A stretch of DNA of 64,000 bases from Bacillus smithii (GCF_001050115.1 NZ_CP012024.1:3246001-3310000), one strand, 5' to 3'; numbered from the stretch's first letter, positions 28,983-38,079 are shown. Made by a program: numbers and translations. Notes: generated by a model not told the origin, from the sequence alone.

Positions 28983-29837
28983 TTAAAGAACTTCCAGTAT
29001 TGCTTTTCCAACCCCATCTTCGTCATTCACCGCTGTCTCATGGCTGCAAATTTTTTTGATATCCGGATGGCCATTTCCCATCGCAACAGAGCGCCCCACT
29101 CTCTCAAACATAGAGAGATCGTTCAAGTTATCGCCGATCGCCATTGTTTCTTGCATAGATATGCCCATTCTTTCAGTAAACCACGTCAATGCGATTCCTT
29201 TTTGAGCTTTATTATGCGTCACTTCCAAATTCTCGCTTCCAGATGAACTTACCGAAATTTCCGGAAGCGCTTCTAATTTCTCTTTGACCCTCATCAATTC
29301 ACTAGGATTTTTTGAAACAACAAGGAATTTATAAACAAGCTGATCATTGCTTTCGATAACGTGTTCATAGTTTTCTACAATCTGAATATGTCCTTTGGAG
29401 TATCGGTTTTTGGCCATTTCATAAATTTGATCCTCCGGCATATCTGGATTTGCCGTTTGAAAGATGTTCATTAACGTCTGAACGCCTTTTTCATAATGAT
29501 CCGTATATATCCCTTTGTTAGTAAACACTTCGTAATAAGTATCCGAATGATAAAGAATTTCATAAATATCGAGGGATTGTTTGGCCGATAATTCATTTGT
29601 ATGAATGATTTCGCCTTCTTTTGTTCTCACTTCCGCTCCATTCACACAAATAATTGGGCACTGTAAGCCAGCTTCCGCTAATACTGTTTGGGCTTCATCG
29701 TACGAACGCCCTGTGGCAATCACGACTTCTATTCCCTTTTCTTGGGCTTTTTTGATGGCTGTACGGTTACCCTCGCTAATCATCTGCCGGCTATTTAACA
29801 GTGTTCCATCCATGTCTGTAGCAATACATTTAATCAT
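28983..29837 (-). CDS. Cof-type HAD-IIB family phosphatase
   Basis: A 284-aa haloacid-dehalogenase phosphatase. Motif I is ATDMDGTLLNS, motif II Thr is in VVIATGRSYDE, motif III Lys is in HNKAQKGIAL, and motif IV is AIGDNLNDLSMF. The large IIB cap resembles B. subtilis YxeH/YkrA-type sugar-phosphate or FMN/PLP phosphatases; the substrate is unknown. Start at 29837 after AAGGGTG. Confidence 0.9.
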   Translation of the reverse strand: MIKCIATDMDGTLLNSRQMISEGNRTAIKKAQEKGIEVVIATGRSYDEAQTVLAEAGLQCPIICVNGAEVRTKEGEIIHTNELSAKQSLDIYEILYHSDTYYEVFTNKGIYTDHYEKGVQTLMNIFQTANPDMPEDQIYEMAKNRYSKGHIQIVENYEHVIESNDQLVYKFLVVSKNPSELMRVKEKLEALPEISVSSSGSENLEVTHNKAQKGIALTWFTERMGISMQETMAIGDNLNDLSMFERVGRSVAMGNGHPDIKKICSHETAVNDEDGVGKAILEVL

Positions 29838-29955
29838 GCATTTCACCCTTATCTATTTCCTCATTACACTTTCAGCAATTCATTTCTATCTTACCATTTT
29901 TTAAAGACAAGATCAGTTTTCCGCACCCGTTTAAAGGCTGTCGAAACTTCAGTCC

Positions 29956-30595
29956 ATCGAGTAGGAGGGAGCGATTAACTCCCGTCCTCTCACACCACCG
30001 TACGTACGGTTCCGTATACGGCGGTTCAATTAAGATAATTGACGCAAGTCTTTATAACTTCCGTGAATAGCTGTTCTCTTTATGCCAGTGGTCACTCCAC
30101 CCTCCAAGAGGTCTCCCACGGGATTCACCGCTTCCTCCCTCAAGTGAGGTACTACGTTTTCTGTGTTCATCATGACTCACTGAATACCAAGGGCTATTCT
30201 CTCTTAATTGTTCGGTCCTTCTTAGTTGTTCTAGACCAACTAATACTATGACCTCTGCTGACTTCTGACGGTTCAGCTACTTATCACTAAGTAGGTTATG
30301 AAGAGTACTTCACATATCCGCCAGACCTCCCCGGGTAAGTACATGCACTTTCACACCATCTATCCGCCTCATTTACTCGATATGACCTTCGACAGAAAGA
30401 GCTTTGTTTTGTTATGCAAACTCACTCAATCATACCTAGCCTTATATGAGGTTCGTGTTCCTCGGACCGGTGTTTTGCCTCCAGCTTCCTTCAGATTCCG
30501 CGTCACCACGGACACCCTTGCTCTTGGCTAACCTCTACTTCTGTCTTCGGGGTTCGGGACTTACACCCTATAGTTCATGTACATGCCAGGCGCAC
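29956..30595 (-). mobile_element. ORF-less group II intron (ribozyme, about 640 nt)
   Basis: On the minus strand the sequence begins GTGCGCCTGGCATG (canonical GUGYG 5' end) at 30595 and ends CCTACTCGAT at 29956. Domain V is recognisable at about 29994-30027, with a paired stem, a GAAC tetraloop, a CG bulge and a CGC triad. Domain VI follows with GGGAG/CTCCC arms and bulged adenosine. Domain IV is too short for the usual reverse transcriptase. It lies 2 nt after the T-tract of the sda-like gene terminator. Confidence 0.85.
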
Positions 30596-30596
30596 A

Positions 30597-30630
30597 TAAA
30601 AAAAACGTATGTCCCTATACATACGTTTTT
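30597..30630. terminator. Terminator of the sda-like gene
   Basis: Perfect inverted repeat ACGTATGT / ACATACGT (30605-30612, 30619-30626) with eight Ts on the minus strand and five on the plus strand. The group II intron sits immediately downstream. Confidence 0.85.
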
Positions 30631-30639
30631 GTGAAATCA

Positions 30640-30858
30640 TTAATGAATAATCTGCCTTAATTTTTCATATTGTTTATCAGTTTTACTTTTAATTTTTCTT
30701 CGTTCGATTTCCATTTCCAGCAATTGAATAAAATCTTTAGAGAGATTTTCCGTTTTAGCTCGTTCATATACTTCCATCAACTGTTCATCCCTCAGCAAAA
30801 CAAGCGATGGATTCACCTTTCCCAACCTCTTTTCCCTTTTTGATTTCTTTTGAATCAT
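30640..30858 (-). CDS. sda: Sda-like sporulation kinase inhibitor with extensions
   Basis: A 72-aa protein. Its core LRDEQLMEVYERAKTENLSK and DFIQLLEMEIERRK matches the helical hairpin of Sda, which blocks autophosphorylation of KinA and delays sporulation when replication is impaired. B. subtilis Sda is about 46-52 aa; here about 20 basic residues precede the core and about 17 follow it. GAGGAAC precedes the ATG. It is monocistronic with its own terminator. The Sda call rests on core similarity; the extensions may change its target. Confidence 0.75.
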   Translation of the reverse strand: MIQKKSKREKRLGKVNPSLVLLRDEQLMEVYERAKTENLSKDFIQLLEMEIERRKIKSKTDKQYEKLRQIIH

Positions 30859-31758
30859 GAAAAGTTCCTCAAAACAAAAAAGGGGACCCGATCCTTAAAA
30901 ATATGGCAACATTCCCGTTTTGATCAAGTATTCACCATTTAAGAAATAATTCAAAATTTCTGGGTAATGATCGTTTTTTCTGGCCTGATCCTCATTAACA
31001 TCGATATTTTAATATGATTTTTAATAGAAATAAAGGGTTTTTCAAAAAATTCAACAAAATTTTCTTTCGACTTTATTAGCGTTTAGCCAGCATTCACTGT
31101 TCCACTCGTATTCTTGACATCCATCGATCCATTAATTTCAAATTTTCACCTTCTATTTAGTCAGATTTCATCGGGCTGTCACATTTTTTGCCGAAATGCG
31201 TCTTCATCATTTAGCAGCTTATGTTCAATTGATGTTCCCTCTGTATGGAATGCATTAAGTAGAAGCGATTTTTCGTTAACGAACAAGATTGCATGTTATC
31301 AGCAAAAAAAAGCATTCCATGGCCGAAAGAATTTTCAACATCCTTCCTTTTGATTTGAATAGCCATTACGATCACGCATCTGTTTGTTTGTCTGACCATC
31401 GTTTCTTACATGAAAAGTTTGCAAAAAACGCAAATCTCCTTTTTAATCGATAAATCACTTCTATATTTATTTTGCCATCAAAACAATAAAGCCTTTCTCC
31501 TCCCCAGACACCTTTTAAAAATCCACCCAAAAAACAGAATTCTTTGCGCCATTTCCAAAAAAACTCCCTCATTCACCATCTTCTGTCTATTATTGCCACC
31601 AAAAACACATGACCCAATCGAATGCTGCTGGGCAAAATAAATTTTGAAAAGATCAATGCCTGACGGTGTTTTATACCAAAAATGAAATGTTCGAATGTAC
31701 ATCTTATTTTCAATTTTATATAGATATGATACAATGCACACGCATTGGAGGGTCAAAA
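30859..31758. other. 900-bp interval without a supportable gene
   Basis: AT-rich, many short frames on both strands, none with a ribosome site or family resemblance. The part near 31720-31735 (GATATGATACAATG) may contain the -10 of the hydrolase gene. Confidence 0.4.
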
Positions 31759-32601
31759 ATGAGTAAAAGCGGTAAAAATATACCTTTTTTATTGTCACTT
31801 TTACTGTTATTAGCTTATATCAGTTTTCAATTATTGAATCGGTCCGAACCGGTCAATTCGCAAAATCAAACCTATATCGATCCACCGACCATTTTTGTTC
31901 ATGGCTATAAAGGAACTTACAACTCTTTTAACGGAATGCTGAACCGCTTTGAATATAACTATCATTGGGGTCATCGTGTGCTGATTTGCAAAGTGGCAAA
32001 AAACGGACATCTTTTCGTGAACGGGCATATCCCAAATGACAGCCATAGAATGTTCATTCAAGTCGTTTTTGAAAACAACCGAGCCAGTTTTCAGGACACT
32101 TCCCATTGGCTTTCTGAAGTGATGCTTTTGTTAAAAGAACGATACGGGATTGAAAATGTGAATATTGTCGGCCATTCCATGGGGGGAATTATTTCAACCA
32201 AGTTTCTCCTGGATCACGGCAACCAGCTTCGCTATCCTAAAGTAGAAAAATTGGTCACCATTGGCAGCCCTTTTTTGGGGATTGACCAATCCTCTTACTT
32301 TAAAGTGAATAGCGGACCAGCCGCTCTCGATTTAAAACCTGGATCTAAAGCTCTACAAGACCTATGGAGAAAATCGAACCACTTCCCACCAGACGTCAAA
32401 GTACTCGCTATTGCCGGAAAAGGCGACCAAGTAGTCAACATTTCAAGCGCCTTGTCTATCCGAAGAATGGTCCCTCGCCACAATTATCAAGACAAAATCG
32501 TCCAGAATGTACAAGTGACACATAGCGGCCTGCATGAAAGCACCGAAGTCGACCATTTTATCGGAACATTTTTATGGGGCCTGACCCCTTTCACACATTA
32601 A
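31759..32601 (+). CDS. DUF915-type alpha/beta hydrolase, membrane-anchored
   Basis: A 280-aa protein with an N-terminal signal anchor (about residues 8-24, FLLSLLLLLAYISF). It then has a lipase-like core: PTIFVHGYKGT (oxyanion region), nucleophile elbow GHSMGG near residue 140, an Asp in GKGDQVV and His near the C-terminus (THSGLHES). It matches the extracellular DUF915 hydrolases of Firmicutes. The substrate is unknown. ATG 31759 follows GGAGGG. Confidence 0.88.
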   Translation: MSKSGKNIPFLLSLLLLLAYISFQLLNRSEPVNSQNQTYIDPPTIFVHGYKGTYNSFNGMLNRFEYNYHWGHRVLICKVAKNGHLFVNGHIPNDSHRMFIQVVFENNRASFQDTSHWLSEVMLLLKERYGIENVNIVGHSMGGIISTKFLLDHGNQLRYPKVEKLVTIGSPFLGIDQSSYFKVNSGPAALDLKPGSKALQDLWRKSNHFPPDVKVLAIAGKGDQVVNISSALSIRRMVPRHNYQDKIVQNVQVTHSGLHESTEVDHFIGTFLWGLTPFTH

Positions 32602-32623
32602 AGTGTGAAGGGGGTCAGGCCCC
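32576..32623. terminator. Bidirectional terminator encoding both convergent C-termini
   Basis: 21-bp arms (32576-32596 and 32603-32623) with one wobble position and the loop ATTAAA. The stop codon of the hydrolase falls in the loop, and that of the ybaK-like gene lies in the right arm (32615-32617). Confidence 0.85.
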
Positions 32624-33097
32624 TTTAACTAGATCTTCTATTTTGGCGTTGACGACTTTTTGCAAGTCTGCGGGTGACAATTCTATTTGAACTCCAATTT
32701 TTCCTCCGCTTACTATAATTTCATGACAGTTTAACGCCTGCTTATCGATAAAAACGGGGTAATGCTTTTTCATGCCGATGGGCGAACAGCCACCGCGAAC
32801 ATAACCCGTCCACTTTTGCAGCTCGTTGACAGGGAGCATCTCTACCTTTTTTTCTCCTGCTACTTTAGCAGCCTTTTTCAAGTCCAGTTCAGACGCTACC
32901 GGAATGACAAACACATACAGCTGCTTTGTTCCGCTTTGAACCACCAGTGTTTTAAACACACAATGAGGATCTTTGCCGAGGTTTTCCGCTACCGAAACAC
33001 CGTCTATTTTTCCGCCATGTGGTTCATACGTATAAACCTTATAGGGAATCTTTTTAGTATCCAGCATCCTTATGGCGTTCGTTTTTGCTTTTGACAT
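32615..33097 (-). CDS. ybaK: YbaK/EbsC-family Cys-tRNA(Pro) deacylase
   Basis: A 160-aa editing-domain protein, start MSKAKTNAIRMLDTKKIPYK after AAAGGTG. YbaK signatures are present: VFKTLVVQSG with the catalytic Lys, GYVRGGCSPIGMKK, and the C-terminal VQIELSPADL. It hydrolyses Cys-tRNA(Pro) in trans with ProRS. Full length for the family. Confidence 0.92.
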   Translation of the reverse strand: MSKAKTNAIRMLDTKKIPYKVYTYEPHGGKIDGVSVAENLGKDPHCVFKTLVVQSGTKQLYVFVIPVASELDLKKAAKVAGEKKVEMLPVNELQKWTGYVRGGCSPIGMKKHYPVFIDKQALNCHEIIVSGGKIGVQIELSPADLQKVVNAKIEDLVKGA

Positions 33098-33476
33098 CTT
33101 AATCACCTTTCCGTCTAGTTGCTTACTCCGCCGGCGCGTCAGCCACTCATAAAAGCAACGAGAGATTCCATTCTTCCATACGCCGTCTAATACATATCGC
33201 TGTTTTCATATCTCCTGTTCCCCTGGGAAACCGCTTCTTCGTTGATTTCTTCACTCTTTATTATCCGACAAATTTCGAGCATCTTCAATTTTTTGAACCT
33301 TCAACCGGTGGAAGACCATCATATATATCAAAAATAGATCAATTTTAATGTAAACGTTCTTTTAAGCACGGAATCAAGTTGGTATAATAAATGGTAAAGG
33401 TTTTACGATTTTCGAAAAAACCTAATATTTCGACATCGTTCATACAGAAGTACAAAGTTGGAGGAGTTGACACCTA
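33098..33476. other. Divergent region with promoter of the LytTR regulator
   Basis: TATAAT at 33383-33388 is a good -10 for the regulator gene; the matching -35 is weak. TGTAAACGTTCTTT at about 33350 resembles cre with two mismatches. GGAGGAG (33460s) is the ribosome site. Confidence 0.45.
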
Positions 33477-34127
33477 GTGGACAAATTTACCGTCGCTTCT
33501 GTAATGGGAATTCTTTCTGAATACTTGCCTAAAAACACTTCAATCGCGATTTCCGACCACAAACAATATATTTATTATAAACCAAGTAAAACAGTTGATT
33601 TAAAAATAAAGCCCGGGGACCCCGTAAAACAAGGGACCGCTGCCTACAAAGCACTGTCAACAGGCCAAAAAGTTTCTCTCTATATTGATGAAGAAGTGTT
33701 CGGCGTTCCTTATTTCGGCATGAGCATCCCTATTTTTGAAAAAGATCGTCCTGCTGGAGCGATTACAACCATTCTGCCGGCTAAACCTTCACCCATTTCT
33801 GCGAATTTCTTAACCATTAAGTTTAATGAGAGATGGTATCCTATTCCTTATGAGCAAATTGTCTATTTAGAAGCGCAAAATCGCAAAACGAAAGTCCAGT
33901 CGGAAACATTGGAAGGAACTCATAAACTGAATTTAACGGAACTCGAATATCTATTGCCAAATAACTTGTTTATTAGAGTTCACCGTTCTTATATTATTAA
34001 TGTTCATTTTATTAAAGAAATTCATCCTGATTCCCATTCCACTTTTTTGCTGATTATGAAAAATAACGTAAAGATTCCTGTCAGCCAAACGTACGCTAGC
34101 ATTTTTCGCAGATCCCTTAACTTTTAA
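33477..34127 (+). CDS. LytTR-domain transcriptional regulator
   Basis: A 216-aa regulator. The N-terminal about 100 residues form an unusual sensor-like region (PGDPVKQGTAAYKALSTGQK, FGMSIPIFEKDRPAGAI) resembling small PAS/GAF folds, without a response-regulator phospho-Asp domain. The C-terminal LytTR DNA-binding domain (about 112-216) contains IPYEQIVYLEAQNRKTKVQS and LFIRVHRSYIINVHFI. GTG start. It sits 220 bp upstream of an acetyl-CoA hydrolase/transferase gene in the same direction and probably controls it in response to a small metabolite. Confidence 0.87.
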   Translation: MDKFTVASVMGILSEYLPKNTSIAISDHKQYIYYKPSKTVDLKIKPGDPVKQGTAAYKALSTGQKVSLYIDEEVFGVPYFGMSIPIFEKDRPAGAITTILPAKPSPISANFLTIKFNERWYPIPYEQIVYLEAQNRKTKVQSETLEGTHKLNLTELEYLLPNNLFIRVHRSYIINVHFIKEIHPDSHSTFLLIMKNNVKIPVSQTYASIFRRSLNF

Positions 34128-34350
34128 AAGAACAATGAAAATTTTTTCCATTTTCTTTTATATGACCCTCTTGCGATGTCAAAAGGGAAGCCTTTTTTTA
34201 AAAATGCATCTAGCATTAAAGTATCTAAAATTCTTTTTTGAGAAATTTTTTTCTGCTTTACAACAAAATTAAGGCTTTTCATACAAAAAATAATGAGATT
34301 TCCCCCTTAAATTGGTAGAATGTTTTAAACAATCAAAGGGGGGATTTTTG

Positions 34351-35871
34351 GTGGAGAAACGTATTGCAGAACGCTTACGTGATCCTAGATTAGCTGATCG
34401 AATTGTTCCAGCTCACGAGGCTGCTTCATGGATTCAAGATGGGATGACATTGGGGTTGAGCGGTTTTACGCGCGCTGGGGATGCAAAAGCTGTTCCACTA
34501 GCTTTAGTGGATCGTGCTAAAACCGAAAAATTCAAAGTAAACGTTTTCACAGGAGCTTCTCTCGGATTTGATATCGATAAACTAATGGCCGAAGCAGGCA
34601 TTATCCATAAACGCCTTCCTTTCCAAGCAGATCCAGTAATGCGTAAAAAAATAAATCAAGGAGAAATGCTGTTTGTAGATCAACACCTTTCTCACGTAGC
34701 CGAATATGTCCGCAATGATGTGTTAGGCAAAATTGATTTTGCTATTATTGAAGCTACAGCGATTACCGAAGACGGAATTCTCATTCCAACTACATCAGTT
34801 GGAAATAATTCTATTTTTATTGAAAAAGCAGATGCCGTTATTGTGGAAATTAATTTGGCCCAACCTGCAGAATTAGAAGGGCTTCATGATGTTTATAATC
34901 TGGCTCCACAAGGAAAACGCGAACCTATTCCGTTGACAAAAGTGGATTCAAGAATTGGTCAAATCGGCATTCCTCTTGATCCGGAAAAAGTAAAAGGCAT
35001 TGTGATTACAGACGCTTCTGATTCTCCTTCAACCATCGTGCCGCCGGATGAAGAGACGGCTGTTATGGCCAATCATTTAATCGATTTCCTCAGAAAACAA
35101 ATTAAAGCCGGCCGGCTGGATAACACTTTAGCTCCTATTCAATCAGGGATCGGATCCGTAGCCAATGCGGTGCTGCACGGCTTGCTAGTTTCCGAATTTG
35201 AAGATTTGGAAGTATATTCTGAAGTTCTTCAAGACGCCGTATTTGATCTAATTGACAGCGGTAAAGTACGCTTTGCTTCAGGCTGCTCCATCACGTTGTC
35301 CGAAGAAAAAATGAAAGCCGTTTTTTCAAATTTGGACCGCTATAAAGACAAGCTCATTTTGCGGCCACAAGAAATTTCCAACCATCCAGAAGTTATCCGC
35401 CGCCTCGGATTAATTTCTATTAATACTGCGTTGGAAGTTGATATTTATGGCAATGTCAACTCGACACACGTGACAGGAACAAAAATGATGAACGGTATTG
35501 GAGGCTCCGGTGATTTTGCAAGAAATGCCCGTCTTTCTATTTTTGTGACTAAGTCCATCGCCAAAGACGGCAAAATCTCTAGTATCGTGCCTTTTGTCTC
35601 CCATGTAGATCATACCGAACATGATGTGGACATCATCGTAACCGAACAAGGATACGCTGACTTAAGAGGACTCGCTCCTCAAGAACGTCCACGCTTGATC
35701 ATTGAAAACTGCGCTCATCCAATGTATAAAAAACAACTGCTTGCATACTATGAAGAAGCCCTAAAAGTAGGTGGTCAAACACCTCATGTTTTAGAAAAGG
35801 CATTTTCTTGGCATGCCAATTATTTAAAAAACGGAACCATGCTGTTTGATCACCAATATATCAATTCTTAA
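34351..35871 (+). CDS. Acetyl-CoA hydrolase/transferase (succinyl-CoA:acetate CoA-transferase-like)
   Basis: A 506-aa family I CoA-transferase of the Cat1/AarC type. The GxGxGG-type CoA-binding loop corresponds to QSGIGSVANAV, and the catalytic Glu is expected in YSEVLQDAVF (about residue 292). The late motifs NGIGGSGDFARNA and TEQGYADLRGL are typical. It would move CoA between succinyl-CoA and acetate or release acetate. GTG start after AAAGGGGGGAT. Monocistronic, with a terminator after it. Confidence 0.9.
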   Translation: MEKRIAERLRDPRLADRIVPAHEAASWIQDGMTLGLSGFTRAGDAKAVPLALVDRAKTEKFKVNVFTGASLGFDIDKLMAEAGIIHKRLPFQADPVMRKKINQGEMLFVDQHLSHVAEYVRNDVLGKIDFAIIEATAITEDGILIPTTSVGNNSIFIEKADAVIVEINLAQPAELEGLHDVYNLAPQGKREPIPLTKVDSRIGQIGIPLDPEKVKGIVITDASDSPSTIVPPDEETAVMANHLIDFLRKQIKAGRLDNTLAPIQSGIGSVANAVLHGLLVSEFEDLEVYSEVLQDAVFDLIDSGKVRFASGCSITLSEEKMKAVFSNLDRYKDKLILRPQEISNHPEVIRRLGLISINTALEVDIYGNVNSTHVTGTKMMNGIGGSGDFARNARLSIFVTKSIAKDGKISSIVPFVSHVDHTEHDVDIIVTEQGYADLRGLAPQERPRLIIENCAHPMYKKQLLAYYEEALKVGGQTPHVLEKAFSWHANYLKNGTMLFDHQYINS

Positions 35872-35876
35872 TCTTA

Positions 35877-35903
35877 AACTCCCGTTTCCAGACGGGAGTT
35901 TTT
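35877..35903 (+). terminator. Terminator of the CoA-transferase gene
   Basis: CTCCCGT / ACGGGAG stem flanked by AAA and TTTTT, close after the stop codon. Confidence 0.9.
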
Positions 35904-36484
35904 CATTTTCACTTTATCAGTTGAACTAGCGATAGCGTGCGAAGCAATAAACCACTGTGGGTGGCGACGATTGGCGCTTAGGATCGTCCGCAAACCTTCC
36001 CACCGAATATCTAAAAACAAAAGCCCTCCTTTTACAGATTGGTAGAATCTATCTTATAAAGGCCGTCAAAACCGTTAGTCATCCATCGTTTTTATAAAAG
36101 ATCTTATTATTTAGGGATGCATGGGAACGCTTTTGTTGTGTCGATAACCAAAAAAGTGCATCGTTTGGCAATTAAGAGCATGCACAAAATACTGCATAAC
36201 CGCTGCTTACATGGAGCGGAGGGCATAAGGCTCTCGAGTGCCTGCAAAGCTTCTTGAGGCTGTCATTTGCCAAAAATCATGACCGCAGAGGCTCCATGTC
36301 AATCATTGAAGTAGTATTTAGTTTGATGAATACACTTATTTGCCATTTTACTACATTTTTTAATTGCCAAATACGCTTTTGTTACCCCGTTTTCTCCGCC
36401 CGCAAACATGATATTCTTCCGCCTACCAACTGATGATCCCTAGATTCATATGCCTCTAATCGTTCCATCATAAATAACCCACAC
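35904..36484. other. Gene-free interval before the IS256 element
   Basis: About 580 bp; no gene, hairpin or recognisable repeat. Confidence 0.4.
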
Positions 36485-36492
36485 TCTTCCCC
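36485..36492. repeat. Target-site duplication, left copy
   Basis: TCTTCCCC, repeated at 37925-37932 on the other side of the IS256-family element; 8 bp is the usual size for this family. Confidence 0.85.
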
Positions 36493-36561
36493 GGTACCGT
36501 CAAGAATTTTGTGTAAGAGAGTATTCTCAGATACGTTTTTTTAATCTTGGAGGAGGTGTTT

Positions 36562-36607
36562 AGTTGTCTTATATGAGACTGAATATTCAGTCTCATATAA
36601 GACAACT
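36562..36607. repeat. 46-bp perfect palindrome inside the IS
   Basis: Arms 36562-36584 and 36585-36607 are exact reverse complements (AGTTGTCTTATATGAGACTG and partner). It lies between the element end and the transposase stop codon, and may stop transcription into or out of the element. Confidence 0.85.
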
Positions 36608-36650
36608 TAGTCTCCCTAGACTCTGTTCTTCATGAACAAAATTTGGTCTT

Positions 36651-37814
36651 TCAGTATCTTTCTTCAAACATATCTTGAAGTGCCTTGTATGCCGTAGAAA
36701 ACCCTTTAAGTTTTCTAGTGGACCATTTTTCATTCAAGTCCTGTACCGTTAAGAACGTGATTTTTTCTGCTGCTTCAATACTGGTTAAGCTGTTCATCGT
36801 TTTGAGTCGTTTACGTATATCTTTAATCGTTCGTTCAATCGCATTGGTCGTGTAGATGACACTACGAATACTGGTCGGATATTTCATGAATGTTAGGAGG
36901 ACATCTAAATCCTGTTCCCAAGATTGGACTTCTCTAGGATACTTTTTAGACCACTTGTCTTTAAACTCATGAAAGGCTTGAATGGCTGCGTCTCTTGTCA
37001 TCGAACGATAGATCAGCTTTAGGTCTTCAGCCACTTCAAATTGGTCTTTTTTCCTTACCTTGTTTAACGTATTTCTTACTTTGTGGACCACACATCGTTG
37101 AACATCGGCTTTCGGATAGACGGCTTTAAAGGCTTCTTCAAGACCTGGGAGTCCATCAAAAACACCAAGTAAGACTTCATGAGCACCGCGTGTATAAAGG
37201 TCTTGGAGAATCTCTTGCCAGCCATGCGCGCTTTCTTGACCTCCAACGTAAAAGCCAAGAATTTCACGATAACCTTCTTCATTGACACCAAGAACAACGT
37301 AAATGACTTCTTTGGCATACGTATCACGACGAACTTTTATATAAAACCCATCAAGATACAACACAGAATACCGTTTGTTTAATGGACGTTGTTGCCATTT
37401 TTGAATATCCTCCAACGCGGCATCTGTAATATGACTAATCGTGGTAGGAGAGTAGGTTGAACCAAGAATTCTTTCGATAAACTTCCCAATTTCTCGAGTG
37501 CTCATCCCACTTTGATACATTTTAATAATCGCCTGTTCCAGCCAGCCGTCTTGACGTTGATAAGGCTCAAACAGTTGAGTCTGGAAATCCCCGTTGCGAT
37601 CTCTTGGAACCGTAAGAGCTTCTATTTTCCCGTACTTTGTATCAAGAGTACGGTGATAATAACCATTTCTTGAGTTTTGAACGTGTTCCTGTTCCACTTG
37701 GAGGAAATTTTTGATTTCTTCTCTCATGATGAATTCAAGCTTTTCTTGAACAAAATCTTTTATCATATTTTCCAGTTGATTTGCGAAATCTGAGTTGAGT
37801 ATACTATTACTCAT
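36651..37814 (-). CDS. IS256-family (Mutator-like) transposase
   Basis: A 387-aa DDE transposase. The family motifs are visible: VLYLDGFYIKVRRD (first Asp), VLLGVFDGLPGLEEAF (second Asp), CVVHKVRNTL (C/H motif) and the catalytic Glu in TTNAIERTIKDIRKR. No frameshift or internal stop, so the element is potentially active. A typical ribosome site (AAAGGAGATACCC) precedes the ATG. Confidence 0.95.
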   Translation of the reverse strand: MSNSILNSDFANQLENMIKDFVQEKLEFIMREEIKNFLQVEQEHVQNSRNGYYHRTLDTKYGKIEALTVPRDRNGDFQTQLFEPYQRQDGWLEQAIIKMYQSGMSTREIGKFIERILGSTYSPTTISHITDAALEDIQKWQQRPLNKRYSVLYLDGFYIKVRRDTYAKEVIYVVLGVNEEGYREILGFYVGGQESAHGWQEILQDLYTRGAHEVLLGVFDGLPGLEEAFKAVYPKADVQRCVVHKVRNTLNKVRKKDQFEVAEDLKLIYRSMTRDAAIQAFHEFKDKWSKKYPREVQSWEQDLDVLLTFMKYPTSIRSVIYTTNAIERTIKDIRKRLKTMNSLTSIEAAEKITFLTVQDLNEKWSTRKLKGFSTAYKALQDMFEERY

Positions 37815-37924
37815 AAGGTAGGGTATCTCCTTTCAGTTTTGTTTGGTCGCAAATCTGAGAATACCCTGCCTTTTTCTTTTTTTCTAGTAGAAAAATTTGC
37901 TTACACAAAATAATTTACATCATC

Positions 37925-37932
37925 TCTTCCCC
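37925..37932. repeat. Target-site duplication, right copy
   Basis: TCTTCCCC, identical to 36485-36492. Confidence 0.85.
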
Positions 37933-38034
37933 TCCTCCTTTTCGCAAGTCAAAGATATTAAAAATCGAGTTGGATATTTCAATCACATAAAACTTAAAGG
38001 ACCTTTACTTCATTCAGTACAGAGTCAAAAAAAT

Positions 38035-38079
38035 GGCTTTTGTTTCATTCTGCTTCACAAAATAAATGAAACAAAAGCC
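38035..38079 (-). terminator. Second hairpin downstream of ltaS
   Basis: Perfect 15-bp arms (38035-38049, 38065-38079) with TTTTTTT following on the minus strand; a backup terminator for ltaS. Confidence 0.75.

Larger units (their letters stand above)
36493..37924 (-). mobile_element. IS256-family insertion sequence, 1432 bp, complete
   Basis: Imperfect terminal inverted repeats of about 25 bp meet at both ends: GGTACCGTCAAG...TTTTGTGTAAG on the left and, on the minus strand, GATGATGTAAAT...TTTTGTGTAAG on the right. They resemble the IS256 end (GAT...TTGTGTAAA). Flanking TCTTCCCC copies give an 8-bp target duplication. One full-length transposase gene is inside. The intact duplication suggests a fairly recent insertion. 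Confidence 0.9.

Noticed and set aside
30039..30634. Plus-strand frames with ribosome-like codon patterns (for example one reading MRFVFLGPVFCLQLPSDSAS)
   Set aside because: They lie antisense to the group II intron; such frames are well-known spurious calls in structured intron RNA.
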